Numbered from the stretch's first letter, positions 16,982-25,107 are shown. The stretch is DNA of 64,000 nucleotides from Actinophytocola sp036555685 (GCF_036555685.1 NZ_DATBKY010000315.1:18148-82147); one strand, 5' to 3'. Notes: generated from the sequence alone by a model not told the origin. Program-made: numbers and translations.

Positions 16982-18214
16982 GTGCCATCCGCGCTTCCCG
17001 ACGGCGACACCGCGCCAACCGACGGCCGGCTGCCCGACTCCGCCCTCCAGGGGCTCGGGCGCCGGCCGTTCGGCGTCTACGTGCACGTGCCGTTCTGCGC
17101 GACGCGCTGTGGTTACTGCGACTTCAACACCTACACGGCGGCGGAGCTCTCGTCCTCGCCCGCGTCCCCGGCGTCCTGGTTGGACGGTCTGCGGCGGGAG
17201 CTCTCGCTTGCCGCGTCGGTCCTGGGCTCGCCGCCCGCGGCCGACACCGTGTTCGTGGGCGGCGGGACGCCTTCGATGCTCGGCGCCGGCGGTCTCGCGT
17301 CGGTCCTCGACGCGGTGCGGTCCTCGTTCGGGCTCGCGGCCGACGCCGAGGTGACGACGGAGTCGAACCCCGAGTCCACGTCGCCGGACTTCTTCGAAGG
17401 CATTCGCGAGGCCGGCTACACGCGGGTGTCGCTGGGCATGCAGTCCGCCGCGCCGCACGTGCTCGCCGTGCTGGACCGCACCCACACGCCGGGCCGGGCC
17501 GCGGCGGCCGCGCTGGAGGCCCGGTCGGCGGGCTTCGAGCACGTGAACCTGGACCTGATCTACGGCACGCCGGGGGAGTCCGCCGCGGATCTGTCCGCGT
17601 CCCTGGACGCCGTCCTTGCGGCGGGCGTGGACCATGTGTCGGCGTACGCGCTGATCGTCGAGGCGGGGACCGCCCTGGCCCGCCGCATCGCCCGCGGCGA
17701 GCTGCCCGCGCCGGATGACGACGTCCTCGCCGACCGCTACGAACAGGTCGACGCCGTGCTGTCGGCCGCCGGCCTGCACTGGTACGAGGTGTCGAACTGG
17801 GCGCCGGCTCCCGCGGCGTGGTGCCGCCACAACATGGGCTACTGGCACGGCGCGGACTGGTGGGGTGCCGGCCCCGGGGCCCACAGCCACGTGGGCGGCG
17901 TGCGCTGGTGGAACGTGAAGCACCCGGCCAGGTACGCGTCCCTGCTGGCGGCCGGCTCGTCACCCGCCGCCGCGCGCGAGGTCCTGTCTACTTCGGACCG
18001 CCGGCTGGAGCGGGTCATGCTGGAGCTCCGCCTGGTGGACGGCCTGATCGTGGACGCCCTGTCCCCGGCGGCGCGGGCCGAGGCCGGCCTGCTGGCGGAG
18101 GAAGGCCTGCTCGACGCGGCGGCCCTGAAGGGCGTGCACGGCCGCTTCGGCCGCTGCGTGCTGACACTGCGGGGCCGCCTGCTCGCGGACGCGGTGGTCC
18201 GCCGCCTCACCTAG
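16982..18214 (+). CDS. hemW: radical SAM heme chaperone HemW
   Basis: This HemN-like radical SAM protein of 410 residues acts as a heme chaperone rather than a coproporphyrinogen dehydrogenase. The 4Fe-4S motif is CATRCGYC (Cys39, Cys43, Cys46) in VHVPFCATRCGYCDF. The SAM-binding segment is VFVGGGTPSML, and the family motifs RVSLGMQS, HVNLDLIYGTPGES and WYEVSNWA follow. The C-terminal HemW domain (CRHNMGYWHGADWWGAGPGA) is complete. The GTG start has AGGA about 11 bases upstream. In actinobacteria hemW typically lies before hrcA-dnaJ; here the accessory region 18.2-25.1 kb separates them. Confidence 0.95.
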   Translation: MPSALPDGDTAPTDGRLPDSALQGLGRRPFGVYVHVPFCATRCGYCDFNTYTAAELSSSPASPASWLDGLRRELSLAASVLGSPPAADTVFVGGGTPSMLGAGGLASVLDAVRSSFGLAADAEVTTESNPESTSPDFFEGIREAGYTRVSLGMQSAAPHVLAVLDRTHTPGRAAAAALEARSAGFEHVNLDLIYGTPGESAADLSASLDAVLAAGVDHVSAYALIVEAGTALARRIARGELPAPDDDVLADRYEQVDAVLSAAGLHWYEVSNWAPAPAAWCRHNMGYWHGADWWGAGPGAHSHVGGVRWWNVKHPARYASLLAAGSSPAAAREVLSTSDRRLERVMLELRLVDGLIVDALSPAARAEAGLLAEEGLLDAAALKGVHGRFGRCVLTLRGRLLADAVVRRLT

Positions 18215-18567
18215 CCACCGGCGGCCGCGTGCGCCCGCCGTGCCAGCTTGACGAGCGCTTCCGCCGCGCGGCCGGACTTCCTGACCTCGTCGGCCGTCAT
18301 GCGGGAATGGCTGTACTCGCTTCGCGTCTTCATGCCGAGCAGCACGCTTGGGTGCTTCGCAGCCTCGTTGTCTACCGTTCTCAGCATGCGGACGGCCTCG
18401 GCGTGGTTATCGCCTTTCGGGTACTCGCCGAGACTGGCGCAGCAGATCACGTCAGACGCGGCTATGCCGGCGAGGACACACAAAGCTACATATGTATCTC
18501 CGCCATTGTCGCAGCGGCGGGTCCGCATGTTAGTTAGGTGTTCCTGTTCATTTGTTTCTTCAACCAT
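18211..18567 (-). CDS. HEPN-like protein, probably N-terminally shortened (toxin-antitoxin remnant)
   Basis: A 118-residue frame, or 105 residues if it starts at the internal ATG at 18528. The region after residue 22 (DTYVALCVLAGIAASDVICC, then KGDNHAEAVRML, LLGMKTRSEYSHSR, then RAAEALVKLARRAHA) looks like the HEPN half of actinobacterial MNT/HEPN pairs, in which HEPN proteins are RNases or nucleotidylation targets. The usual first helix appears to be missing. Base composition is less GC-rich than the neighbours (many A/T third positions), suggesting horizontal origin. It overlaps the end of hemW by 4 bases on the other strand. The partner upstream is broken, so this is probably a non-functional remnant or an orphan. 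Confidence 0.6.
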   Translation of the reverse strand: MVEETNEQEHLTNMRTRRCDNGGDTYVALCVLAGIAASDVICCASLGEYPKGDNHAEAVRMLRTVDNEAAKHPSVLLGMKTRSEYSHSRMTADEVRKSGRAAEALVKLARRAHAAAGG

Positions 18568-18971
18568 GTCGCCGAGCCAGCCAGCGTCAGCCCCTCAACA
18601 AGTACCTCCCGCAGAACCTTCGCGTGGAGGCCATATCCCAATACCGCCGCGTACTTTGGCCTGACTTTCCATGCGGAGATTCTATCGGCGAGGTGCTCAA
18701 GCAATTCATTCTGAAGTCCGGCGAGGCTTACAATATACTCCGCGGCAAGATGAGAGCGATTCAGCTGATAGCTATGAGCATTGCCTACCTTTGTGGACAA
18801 GACAATGCCTTGCTTGGTCAGGCGCCGGAGCACTCTCCGGATGCCCTCTTCGGAGGGACTATTCAACACCCGATGTAGTTGGCCAGTTGTGAAGCCCGCT
18901 GTACTTCTCGCGAGCACGGCAAGCACGTCGCCGTCCAGCGTTGGAGTGACTGTGGCGAGCGGGTGGCGGTT
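18534..18971 (-). pseudogene. decayed wHTH-MNT nucleotidyltransferase (antitoxin-type) remnant
   Basis: The frame from 18926 encodes a winged-helix start (LAVLARSTAGFTTGQLHRVL, GIRRVLRRLTKQGIVLS, SYQLNRSHLAAEYI). This is the N-terminal module of wHTH-MNT proteins paired with HEPN toxins. In-frame homologous-looking codons continue upstream (HPLATVTPTLDGD) back to the TetR stop codon with no ATG or GTG, so the original start is lost. At the place of the nucleotidyltransferase signature GS-x-x-R-G the frame reads VLGYGLHAK, and the downstream D-x-D part is absent; the protein ends after about 130 residues. Lost start, lost active site and missing C-terminal half argue for decay. It is in the same frame as tetR, separated only by one TGA. 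Confidence 0.65.
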
Positions 18972-19574
18972 TCAGGCGCGCAGGCCGGCCAGCATCCGGC
19001 TCATCACGTCCCGGTACTCCGCCTTGATCCGCGGCTGATCGTCCGCCGCCGCGCCCGCCAGCGCCTGTCCCGCCGCGCCCAGCATCCCGAAGGCGAGCTG
19101 CGTCGTGGTCTCCAGCGGAACCGGCGCCAGCGCGCCACTCTCGAGCAGCGCGCGGACGAACGACTCCACCATCCCGTACGCGTACTTCTGCTCCTCCTCG
19201 ATCCAGCATGCCCAGCCGAGCGCCAGCGGGCCCTCCAGCCACACGATCCGCCCGTACACGGGGTCGCAGCACTGCTCCAGGAACTCGTCCAGCGCGAGCA
19301 GCGCGCTCTCCCACGCGTTCGCCCCCAGGGCGCCGGCCTTCGCGGCCGCGTCCACCGCGTTCGTCTCCAGGCGGGCGAACACCGCCTCGAACAGCGCGCG
19401 CTTGCTCGAGAAGTGGTGGTACACCGCGCCCCGGCTGGCCCGGATGTCCGCGGCGACGTCCTCCAGCGACGTGCCCGAGAAGCCCAGCTCCGCGAAGCGC
19501 TTGGTGGCCGCGTCGAGGAGCGCCGCGCGGGTGGCTTCGGAGAACTCCTCGCGCCTGCTTTTCGCCGTTGACAT
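18972..19574 (-). CDS. TetR-family repressor, divergent to cytochrome P450
   Basis: A 200-residue TetR regulator. It has the N-terminal DNA-binding helix-turn-helix (LLDAATKRFAELGFSGTSLE, DIRASRGAVYHHFSSKRALF) and a C-terminal ligand domain with a Trp/Cys-containing pocket region (LEGPLALGWACWIEEEQ). The ATG at 19574 is chosen because a TATACT box ends 7 bases before it, which implies a leaderless transcript. A longer start at 19592 would lie inside the operator. The divergent P450 is the likely co-regulated gene, with its substrate or product as possible inducer (inference). The stop codon directly abuts the remnant MNT frame. Confidence 0.9.
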   Translation of the reverse strand: MSTAKSRREEFSEATRAALLDAATKRFAELGFSGTSLEDVAADIRASRGAVYHHFSSKRALFEAVFARLETNAVDAAAKAGALGANAWESALLALDEFLEQCCDPVYGRIVWLEGPLALGWACWIEEEQKYAYGMVESFVRALLESGALAPVPLETTTQLAFGMLGAAGQALAGAAADDQPRIKAEYRDVMSRMLAGLRA

Positions 19575-19580
19575 GCGCTG

Positions 19581-19606
19581 AGTATAAGACATACGCTGCG
19601 TATGTC
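19581..19606 (-). promoter_or_regulatory. TetR operator (perfect 19-bp palindrome) with tetR -10 box
   Basis: GACATACGC-T-GCGTATGTC at 19588-19606 is a perfect 9-1-9 inverted repeat between tetR and the P450 gene. On the minus strand it is followed by TATACT (19586-19581), a good -10 hexamer placed for a leaderless tetR start at 19574. The palindrome occupies the spacer between -10 and -35, so repressor binding would block tetR directly and probably the divergent P450 promoter too. Confidence 0.85.
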
Positions 19607-19669
19607 ACGAACGCGGAGTAGGTGAAGGTCGGGGTTCGCGGCGCGACATCGCCTGAGGAGGGGAATTCC

Positions 19670-20872
19670 ATGACGGAAGCGATGATCTTCAACCCGTTGC
19701 TGCCGGGGTTCGACGCGGATCCGTACCCGCACTACCGCGAGATGCGCGAGCTCGACCCGGTCCACGAACACCCGCTGGGGTTCTGGTTCCTGACCCGCTA
19801 CGACGACGTGGCCCAGCTGCTGCGCTCCGGCCTGTCGGTCGAGGATCGCAGCCTCGCCGACGGGCCGATCGCCGACCAGTACCGGGCGTTCGCCGGCGAG
19901 CGGAACGCGATCACGCTGTCCATGTTGGACCGGGACCCGCCCGACCACACGCGGCTGCGCTCGCTCGTCGCGAAGGTGTTCACGCCGCGGTCGGTCGCCG
20001 CGCTGGAGCCGATGGTCGCGGGGCTGGTCGACGAGGCACTGAACCGGATCGCCGACGGCAAGCACGTGGACCTCGTCGACGAGCTCGCCTTCCCGCTGCC
20101 GTTCGCGGTGATCTCGAGGATGCTCGGCACCCCGCCTACCGATCACGTGCGGCTGCGCGAGCTGACCGGCACGCTGGTGCGCTCGCTCGAGGTCGTGACC
20201 GATCCGGAGGTCCTCAAGGCGATCGCCGACGCCGAGGTTCAGCTGGCCGGCATGACCGAGGAGATCATCGCCTGGAAGCGCGCGAACCCCGCCGACGACC
20301 TGCTGACCGCGCTGATCCAGGCCGAGGAGGACGGCGACAAGCTGACCGACGACGAGCTGGTGGCCCAGGTGCTGCTGCTGTACGTCGCCGGCCACGAGAC
20401 GACGGTCAACCTGATCGCGAACGGCGTCGTCGCGCTGCTGCGCCACCCCGGCCAGCTCGCCGCGCTGCGGGCCGACCCGGAGCTCGCCGGGGGAGCGGTC
20501 GAGGAGTTCCTGCGCTATGACAGCCCGGTGCAGCAGACCCGCCGGATCACCACCGCGCCGTACCCGTTGCGCGGCAAGGAGATCCCGGCCGGCCAGTTCG
20601 TCATCGCGTGCCTGGGCGCGGCCAACCGCGATCCGGACTTCTGGGGCCCGGACGCCGACGAGCTGCGCATCGACCGCCCGGACGCGCACCGGCACGTGTC
20701 GTTCGGCGCCGGCCCGCACCACTGCCTCGGCGCGGCGCTGGCCAGGCTGGAGGGCAAGGTCGCGTTCAGCAACCTCGTGACGCGCTTCCCGAACCTGGCC
20801 CTGGACGGCGAGGTCACCTGGAACGGCCGCCTCAACCTCCGCGGCGCCAGCTCGGTGCCGATCAGCGTGTGA
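19670..20872 (+). CDS. cytochrome P450
   Basis: A soluble bacterial class I P450 of 400 residues, needing external ferredoxin and reductase. It shows the I-helix oxygen-activation motif AGHETT, the K-helix ExxR in EEFLRYDSP, and the heme-ligand loop FGAGPHHCLG with Cys352. The N-terminal pattern (FNPLLPGFDADPYPHYREMRE, DPPDHTRLRSLVAKVFTPR) is that of CYP107-type actinomycete enzymes, which hydroxylate polyketides, terpenoids or xenobiotics. The ATG at 19670 is preferred because GAGGAGGGG lies about 8 bases upstream. It is divergent from tetR and shares its operator. No ferredoxin gene is adjacent. Confidence 0.95.
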   Translation: MTEAMIFNPLLPGFDADPYPHYREMRELDPVHEHPLGFWFLTRYDDVAQLLRSGLSVEDRSLADGPIADQYRAFAGERNAITLSMLDRDPPDHTRLRSLVAKVFTPRSVAALEPMVAGLVDEALNRIADGKHVDLVDELAFPLPFAVISRMLGTPPTDHVRLRELTGTLVRSLEVVTDPEVLKAIADAEVQLAGMTEEIIAWKRANPADDLLTALIQAEEDGDKLTDDELVAQVLLLYVAGHETTVNLIANGVVALLRHPGQLAALRADPELAGGAVEEFLRYDSPVQQTRRITTAPYPLRGKEIPAGQFVIACLGAANRDPDFWGPDADELRIDRPDAHRHVSFGAGPHHCLGAALARLEGKVAFSNLVTRFPNLALDGEVTWNGRLNLRGASSVPISV

Positions 20873-20969
20873 GCTCCGCCGGCTCGCGGCATAGGTGGCA
20901 CGCCCCGCTTCGGCACGCCGTCCCGCCGGGTGCTTGACGTGGGACTCGGGCAGGGCGCGCAGCTGCTCG

Positions 20970-21758
20970 TCAGCGCCGAAGCGTCGTCCGGACCGGCCGG
21001 TGGTCGGACGACTCGGTCGCCAGCACCGTGCTGCGAACCGGACGCAGGGCGGCCAGGACGTAGTCGATCCGCGCGGTCGGCGCATCGGCGGGGTGGGTGA
21101 AGCCGTCCCCCTGGCCCGCCGAGGCGAACGTGTCGGTCAGGATGGCCGTCAGCGTGGTGACTTCCGGCTTGTCCGGCGGCGCGTTCAGATCGCCGGTCAG
21201 CACCACCGGCTCCCGCGACGCCCGCACGTGCGACGCCACCTCGGTGGCCTGCAACTCGCGGGCCACCGCGCTGTCGTGCTGGAAGTGGGTCGTCATGAAG
21301 CGCAGCCGATGGCCGTGCACGACCAGCACGGCCGACAGCAGCCCGCGCTGCTCCTCCGCCGGATCTCCCTTGGGCAGCAAGGTGTTCCGCCACGAGACGA
21401 TCGGGTACCGGGACAGGATCGCCGTGCCGTACTGGCGCCGCGGTTCGCCCGGCGCGGGCGGCTCGAGGTCCAGGTTCGCCCCGAAGACCACGTGCATGCC
21501 CAGCCGACGGGACAGCTCCGCCGGTTCGTCGGTCCACGAGCTGCGGTCGCCGTAGTGCCGGTCGACCTCCTGCAGCCCCACCACGTCCGCGCCGGAGTCG
21601 CGGATCTCGGTGGCCAGGCGGTCGAGGTCGAACACGCCGTCGACGCCGGCCGCGTGGTGGATGTTGAACGAGAGGACGGTCACCGGCGGAGCCGGCGAGG
21701 CGGCGGCGGGTGTGGCGAGCGCGAGGGACACGGTCACGAGCAGCAGGGCACGGATCAT
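20970..21758 (-). CDS. secreted endonuclease/exonuclease/phosphatase-family protein
   Basis: A 262-residue EEP-superfamily hydrolase with a Sec signal peptide (MIRALLLVTVSLALATPAAA). Superfamily motifs are present: SFNIHHAAG (metal-binding Asn), VVGLQEVDRHYG (metal Glu), THFQHDS (His), LTGDLNAPPDKPE (Asp/Asn), RIDYVLA and SSDHRPV (catalytic Asp-His). Members act as secreted DNases, sphingomyelinase-like phosphodiesterases or inositol phosphatases; the substrate is not clear here. The ATG at 21758 gives the best signal peptide. It lies 22 bases downstream of the membrane gene on the same strand. Confidence 0.87.
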   Translation of the reverse strand: MIRALLLVTVSLALATPAAASPAPPVTVLSFNIHHAAGVDGVFDLDRLATEIRDSGADVVGLQEVDRHYGDRSSWTDEPAELSRRLGMHVVFGANLDLEPPAPGEPRRQYGTAILSRYPIVSWRNTLLPKGDPAEEQRGLLSAVLVVHGHRLRFMTTHFQHDSAVARELQATEVASHVRASREPVVLTGDLNAPPDKPEVTTLTAILTDTFASAGQGDGFTHPADAPTARIDYVLAALRPVRSTVLATESSDHRPVRTTLRR

Positions 21759-21780
21759 GTTGGTATGCAACCACAAACGT

Positions 21781-22644
21781 TCAGCGGGCGACTGCCTCCA
21801 CCGGGTTGCCGAGCGGCACGTCGGACACCGCGGACACCCACGCCACCAGCCGCGCGCGGTGTGCCGCCACGACCTCGGCGACGTACCGGTCCGGGTGGGG
21901 CTGGGCGGACGCGCCCGCCCGCCGCAGCTGCGCGAGGCTCACGCGCGTCAGGTCCCGGTAGCCGTGCCGTTCCAGCGCGGGTACCAGCACCTCGATGGCC
22001 GTGCCGGCGCTGGCCTGCAGCGACGGGTCGTGCGCCCAGATCCCGTACAGCCGGATCGCCAGCAACCGCAACGAGTTCCGGTTGACCGGAGCGGCACACG
22101 CCGACAACAGCAGCGCCTCCAGCAGCAGGAACTTCGTCGAGGGCGCCAGCTCGGGCAACCACTCGCCGTCGAGCGAGCGCGGCCAGTCCAGCGGCTGGCA
22201 CGGGTCGAGCGTGCGGGCGTTGCGGCTCAGCAGCTCCGCCGCCACCAGCTGCGCGGACGGCGACGAGGACCGCAACGCCTCGTCGACGACGAGGATGGCG
22301 GTCTCGGTCGACACCTGCTGGCCCGGCCACAGGTCGACGAGCAGGATCACCGCCAGGTCCGCGCGGCCGGCCCGGGTCAGGGCCAGCAACGCGGCGGTGG
22401 TGGCTGCCGGCCGGTTCGGTGACGCGAGCAGCGTGCCGGCCTGCATCGCGGCGTCCAGCTCGAGGCGGCCACGCTCCCGGGAGCGCGCCTGCCACGTCAC
22501 GAGGACACCCAGCAGCAGCGCGATCAGGCCCAGCAGCGCCACGATCGGTACCTCACCGCGAACGATCTGCCACGCGCCGAGACCGACGGTCGCAACGAAG
22601 ATCAACGCACCGAGGAACCACAGTGCTTTCCGCGCTCTGCGCAC
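21781..22644 (-). CDS. hypothetical membrane-anchored protein
   Basis: A 287-residue protein with two N-terminal transmembrane helices (LWFLGALIFVATVGLGAW and VALLGLIALLLGVLVTW) and a helical soluble domain of about 230 residues. The soluble part is rich in Ala/Leu repeats (STKFLLLEALLLSACAAP, NRNSLRLLAIRLYGIWA), possibly an armadillo- or TPR-like helical array on the cytoplasmic side. I do not recognise the family. It is followed closely by the secreted EEP hydrolase on the same strand, so the two may form an operon. Confidence 0.72.
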   Translation of the reverse strand: MRRARKALWFLGALIFVATVGLGAWQIVRGEVPIVALLGLIALLLGVLVTWQARSRERGRLELDAAMQAGTLLASPNRPAATTAALLALTRAGRADLAVILLVDLWPGQQVSTETAILVVDEALRSSSPSAQLVAAELLSRNARTLDPCQPLDWPRSLDGEWLPELAPSTKFLLLEALLLSACAAPVNRNSLRLLAIRLYGIWAHDPSLQASAGTAIEVLVPALERHGYRDLTRVSLAQLRRAGASAQPHPDRYVAEVVAAHRARLVAWVSAVSDVPLGNPVEAVAR

Positions 22645-22701
22645 GCCCGCACCTCCCGCTTCGACCCCTCTACTGAGGGGGTCGCTCCAACAGTGCAGGA
22701 G

Positions 22702-23251
22702 TTACCGCCCGATCGCCGCCAAACCCGCGAGGACACGTCGAGACCGAACTCGAACCGCTCCTCGGCCGGTGTGGACGCCGGCGTCGGGCCCAGCGTGATG
22801 AGGTTCGCGAACTCCGCGGACCTCTCCGCCATATAGGCCCCGATCCGCGCGCCGCGCCGGCTCCTCGGCGTCGACCTCGCCCGACCGGGCCAGGTCGACG
22901 CCGAGCTCACCTCGACCGCGAGCGCCGCGCACCACAGCCCGAGTGTGTCGAAGGCCAGCGGCGCGGGCCGGTCCGGCAGCTGTGCCCGCGCCACCTCGCG
23001 CAGCTGCTCCTGCCAGCGGCCGGGATCGGGCGCGGGTGGGGAATCGTGGCAAGCGGCCGGTCGAGCACCGGCTCGTGCGGCTCGGCCTTGTTCGCCGCGT
23101 GCGCGTACAGCGACGCCGTGCCCAGCACCTGGTCGCGCCGCATGCTCACCGACTCCAGGTCGCCCTTGCCGAGCAGGTCCAGCGCCGTGTCGACGATCAG
23201 GTCCTCGCGCAGCGGCCGCCGGACGGGGCGCGACGAACGTGGCCAGGTCAT
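22702..23251 (-). pseudogene. frameshifted TetR-family regulator
   Basis: A TetR gene can be read only by changing frame. From the ATG at 23251 one frame gives a DNA-binding domain (REDLIVDTALDLLGKGDLES, QVLGTASLYAHAANKAEPH, LDRPLATIPHP). A second frame carries on with DPGRWQEQLREVARAQLPDR, LAFDTLGLWCAALAVE, IGAYMAERSAEFANLI and EERFEFGLDV. A third frame gives the tail LAGLAAIGR and a stop at 22702. The order matches TetR proteins of the type ending FEFGLDVLL-GLA. At least two frameshifts are needed, and the recognition helix also seems to have lost residues. It is most likely a dead gene; sequencing error in GC-rich DNA is the alternative. Confidence 0.75.
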
Positions 23252-23586
23252 GGCCGAACACGGCACCTGGTACGAACACCGTTCGCGATGAGAACGGCGT
23301 TCGTGAAGAAGGGCACCTGTCCACAACCCGCGCGGCTGTCCACAGCTTCGCGAGCGCGAGCCGGGATCGTCGGTGCGCGCCGGTAGCGTGGAATCGGGGG
23401 GCCCCCGGGACGGCGATTGAACGGACCGTTCAACCGGGCCGGTTGTCCACAGGCCCGCCAGGCGCGCCGAAATCGTCGGCGTGGCGGTGTACCGCGGGCC
23501 TCATCAACCGATCGAGTGGCGGGATCCCACTTCCCGCGTCGCACGGAGATGGTGGAACGACCTTCGTGCCGCGAAAGGAAGATCCC
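23252..23586. other. 335-base intergenic region with two inverted repeats
   Basis: No gene is supported here. It contains the operator-like repeat at 23272-23304 and a second perfect palindrome, TTGAACGG-A-CCGTTCAA, at 23417-23433. The two share GAACGG/CCGTTC half-sites. A GGGGGGCCCCCG run lies at about 23395-23408. The last 70 bases must hold the XRE regulator's promoter; AAGGAAG stands about 6 bases before its GTG. Confidence 0.6.
23272..23304. promoter_or_regulatory. inverted repeat upstream of the tetR pseudogene (probable operator)
   Basis: ACGAACACCGTTC, then 7 bases, then GAACGGCGTTCGT: 12 of 13 positions are complementary between the arms. It lies 20 bases upstream of the broken tetR start, where a TetR self-operator is expected. 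The site seems better preserved than its regulator gene. Confidence 0.65.
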
Positions 23587-24435
23587 GTGATCGAGCGCTA
23601 CAGCCCCGGTCTCAACAAGCGGCGGCTCGGCCGGCTGCTGACCCGCTTCCGCAAGGCCGCCGGCCTCACCCTCGACGACGCCGCGCAGCTGCTCTACCTC
23701 AGCCGCTCGGGCCTGAACCGCCTGGAGACCGGCGAGACCAAGGTCAACGTCCACGTGCTCAAGAGCATGCTCGACCTCTACGAGATCGGCGGCGACCGCT
23801 GGCCCGCCCTCATCGAGATGGCCCTGCACGCGCGAGAGAAGGGCTGGTGGCACGAGTTCGGCCCGGGAGTCGCGGGCGCCTATGTCGACTTCGAGACCGA
23901 GACCGAGGAGATCATCGACTTCGGCCTGGCCACCGTGCCTGGCCTGCTGCAGACCGCCGACTACACCCGGGTCCTGCTGCGGCGCTTCTACCGGGGCCGC
24001 CGCGACATCGACGAGCAGGTGGAGCGCACCATCGCACTCGGCACAGCGCGGCAGGAGCGGCTGGACGCCGAGCGTCCGCTGCGGCTGCGGGTCGTGCTGG
24101 ACGAGGCGGTGCTGATCCGCCCGATGGGCGGCCAGGACGTGCAGGCCGGGCAGCTCGCGCACCTGGCCGAGACCGCCGACCGGTCGAACATCGAGATCCG
24201 GGTGCTGCCGCTGGCCCAGGCCCACCCGGGCCTGCAGGGCGCGTTCAGCATCATGCGCTTCCCGCGCGATATGGAGGAGCCCGACATCGTCTACCACCAG
24301 TACCCTTTCAATGAGCAGTTCCTCGACAGCCCGGAGCAGGTCAGCAGGTTCCACCAGCTGTTCCGGGAGCTGTGGTCGGAGGCGCTCAGCCAGGAGGACT
24401 CGATCGAGCTGTTTCGGCGCCACGCCGAGCTGTGA
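23587..24435 (+). CDS. XRE-family regulator with DUF5753 domain
   Basis: A 282-residue protein with an N-terminal Cro/CI-type helix-turn-helix (LGRLLTRFRKAAGLTLDDAA, LLYLSRSGLNRLETGETKVN; about residues 10-65) and a C-terminal DUF5753 domain (ATVPGLLQTADYTRVLLR, then QERLDAERPLRLRVVLDEAV, IEIRVLPLAQAHPGL and the closing Phe/Glu-rich helix). This pairing is very common in actinomycetes. Such regulators, the WhiJ-like group, are usually encoded beside a DUF397 protein and influence development or antibiotic production. GTG at 23587 follows AAGGAAG. The DUF397 partner begins 12 bases after the stop. Confidence 0.92.
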   Translation: MIERYSPGLNKRRLGRLLTRFRKAAGLTLDDAAQLLYLSRSGLNRLETGETKVNVHVLKSMLDLYEIGGDRWPALIEMALHAREKGWWHEFGPGVAGAYVDFETETEEIIDFGLATVPGLLQTADYTRVLLRRFYRGRRDIDEQVERTIALGTARQERLDAERPLRLRVVLDEAVLIRPMGGQDVQAGQLAHLAETADRSNIEIRVLPLAQAHPGLQGAFSIMRFPRDMEEPDIVYHQYPFNEQFLDSPEQVSRFHQLFRELWSEALSQEDSIELFRRHAEL

Positions 24436-24447
24436 ACCGGAGGAGAG

Positions 24448-24624
24448 ATGGCGGAACTGGTCTGGCGGAAAAGCAGCCGCAGCAGTGGCGAGGGCACCAA
24501 CTGTGTCGAGGTCGCCCTGCCGCCCGAGACCGCCGCCATCCGGGACTCCAAGAACGGCGGGCCGGTGCTGGTCGTGCCGCGAGCTAGCTGGGCTCGGTTG
24601 GTGGCGCGGGCTGCGCGGTCGTAG
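24448..24624 (+). CDS. DUF397 small protein (partner of XRE-DUF5753)
   Basis: A 58-residue protein. MAELVWRKSSRSSGEGTNCV, then EVALPPETAAIRDSKNG, then VLVVPRASWARLV is the complete DUF397 pattern (WRKSSRS, NCVEVA, RDSK). The ATG follows GGAGGAGAG, a strong ribosome site. DUF397 proteins are encoded next to WhiJ-like XRE regulators and are thought to modulate them; the mechanism is not settled. The gene's last 41 bases overlap the 3' end of the opposite-strand FtsX-like gene. Confidence 0.92.
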   Translation: MAELVWRKSSRSSGEGTNCVEVALPPETAAIRDSKNGGPVLVVPRASWARLVARAARS

Positions 24625-25068
24625 GCATCGGGCAGGGCGGCACCATCACCTGGCCGGCGGCCGGCAGCTCGTCGATCAGCCGCCTGGTCAGCGCCGCCGA
24701 CGAGACTCCGTCCACCGGTGCCGCCCACAGGCTCGCGGGCAGCGTCGCGGGGCCGGCGAGGTCCGCCGGCTCGGGCTGGTCGGCGAAGATCTTCTTGAAC
24801 CGCGTCACGGCCTCCGCCTTGGTCTCGGTGTCCAACGCGGCGATCCGGTCGTCACCGCTCAGCTTCTCCGCCGCCACGCGCAGGTCGGCGTCGCCGTCGA
24901 AGTGGGCCAGGACCTGCGCCGTCCCGGAACCGGACGAGCACGCGTCCGGGCCGGCCGCCGCCGGCGGCGGCCGGCCACCACGAAGAACACCACGACCGCC
25001 GCGCCGACCAGCGTCAGCGTTGCCTTCGCGGTCGCCCACCGGATCGTCACCCTCCGCGCGCGTTGCAC
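24584..25068 (-). pseudogene. FtsX-extracellular-domain-like membrane protein, apparently frameshifted
   Basis: From the GTG at 25068 one frame encodes a short basic start and a transmembrane helix (WATAKATLTLVGAAVVVFFV, then VAG). The rest of the protein is read only in another frame: ACSSGSGTAQVLAHFDGDAD, then AAEKLSGDDRI, DTETKAEAVTRFKKIFADQP and LPAAGQVMVPPCPMP. This second part resembles the extracellular domain of FtsX, the cell-division permease. The frame change falls in the GC run at about 24950-24985 (ggccggccgccgccggcgg). A single indel or a sequencing error would explain it; if corrected, a single-pass FtsX-ECD-like protein of about 160 residues results. Confidence 0.65.
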
Positions 25069-25107
25069 CGCGCCACCTGGCACATCCGGCTGCCGCGGGC
25101 GGTGAAA

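Noticed and set aside
16982..18214. Calling the radical SAM protein coproporphyrinogen dehydrogenase HemN
   Set aside because: Length, C-terminal wording and gene neighbourhood fit HemW.
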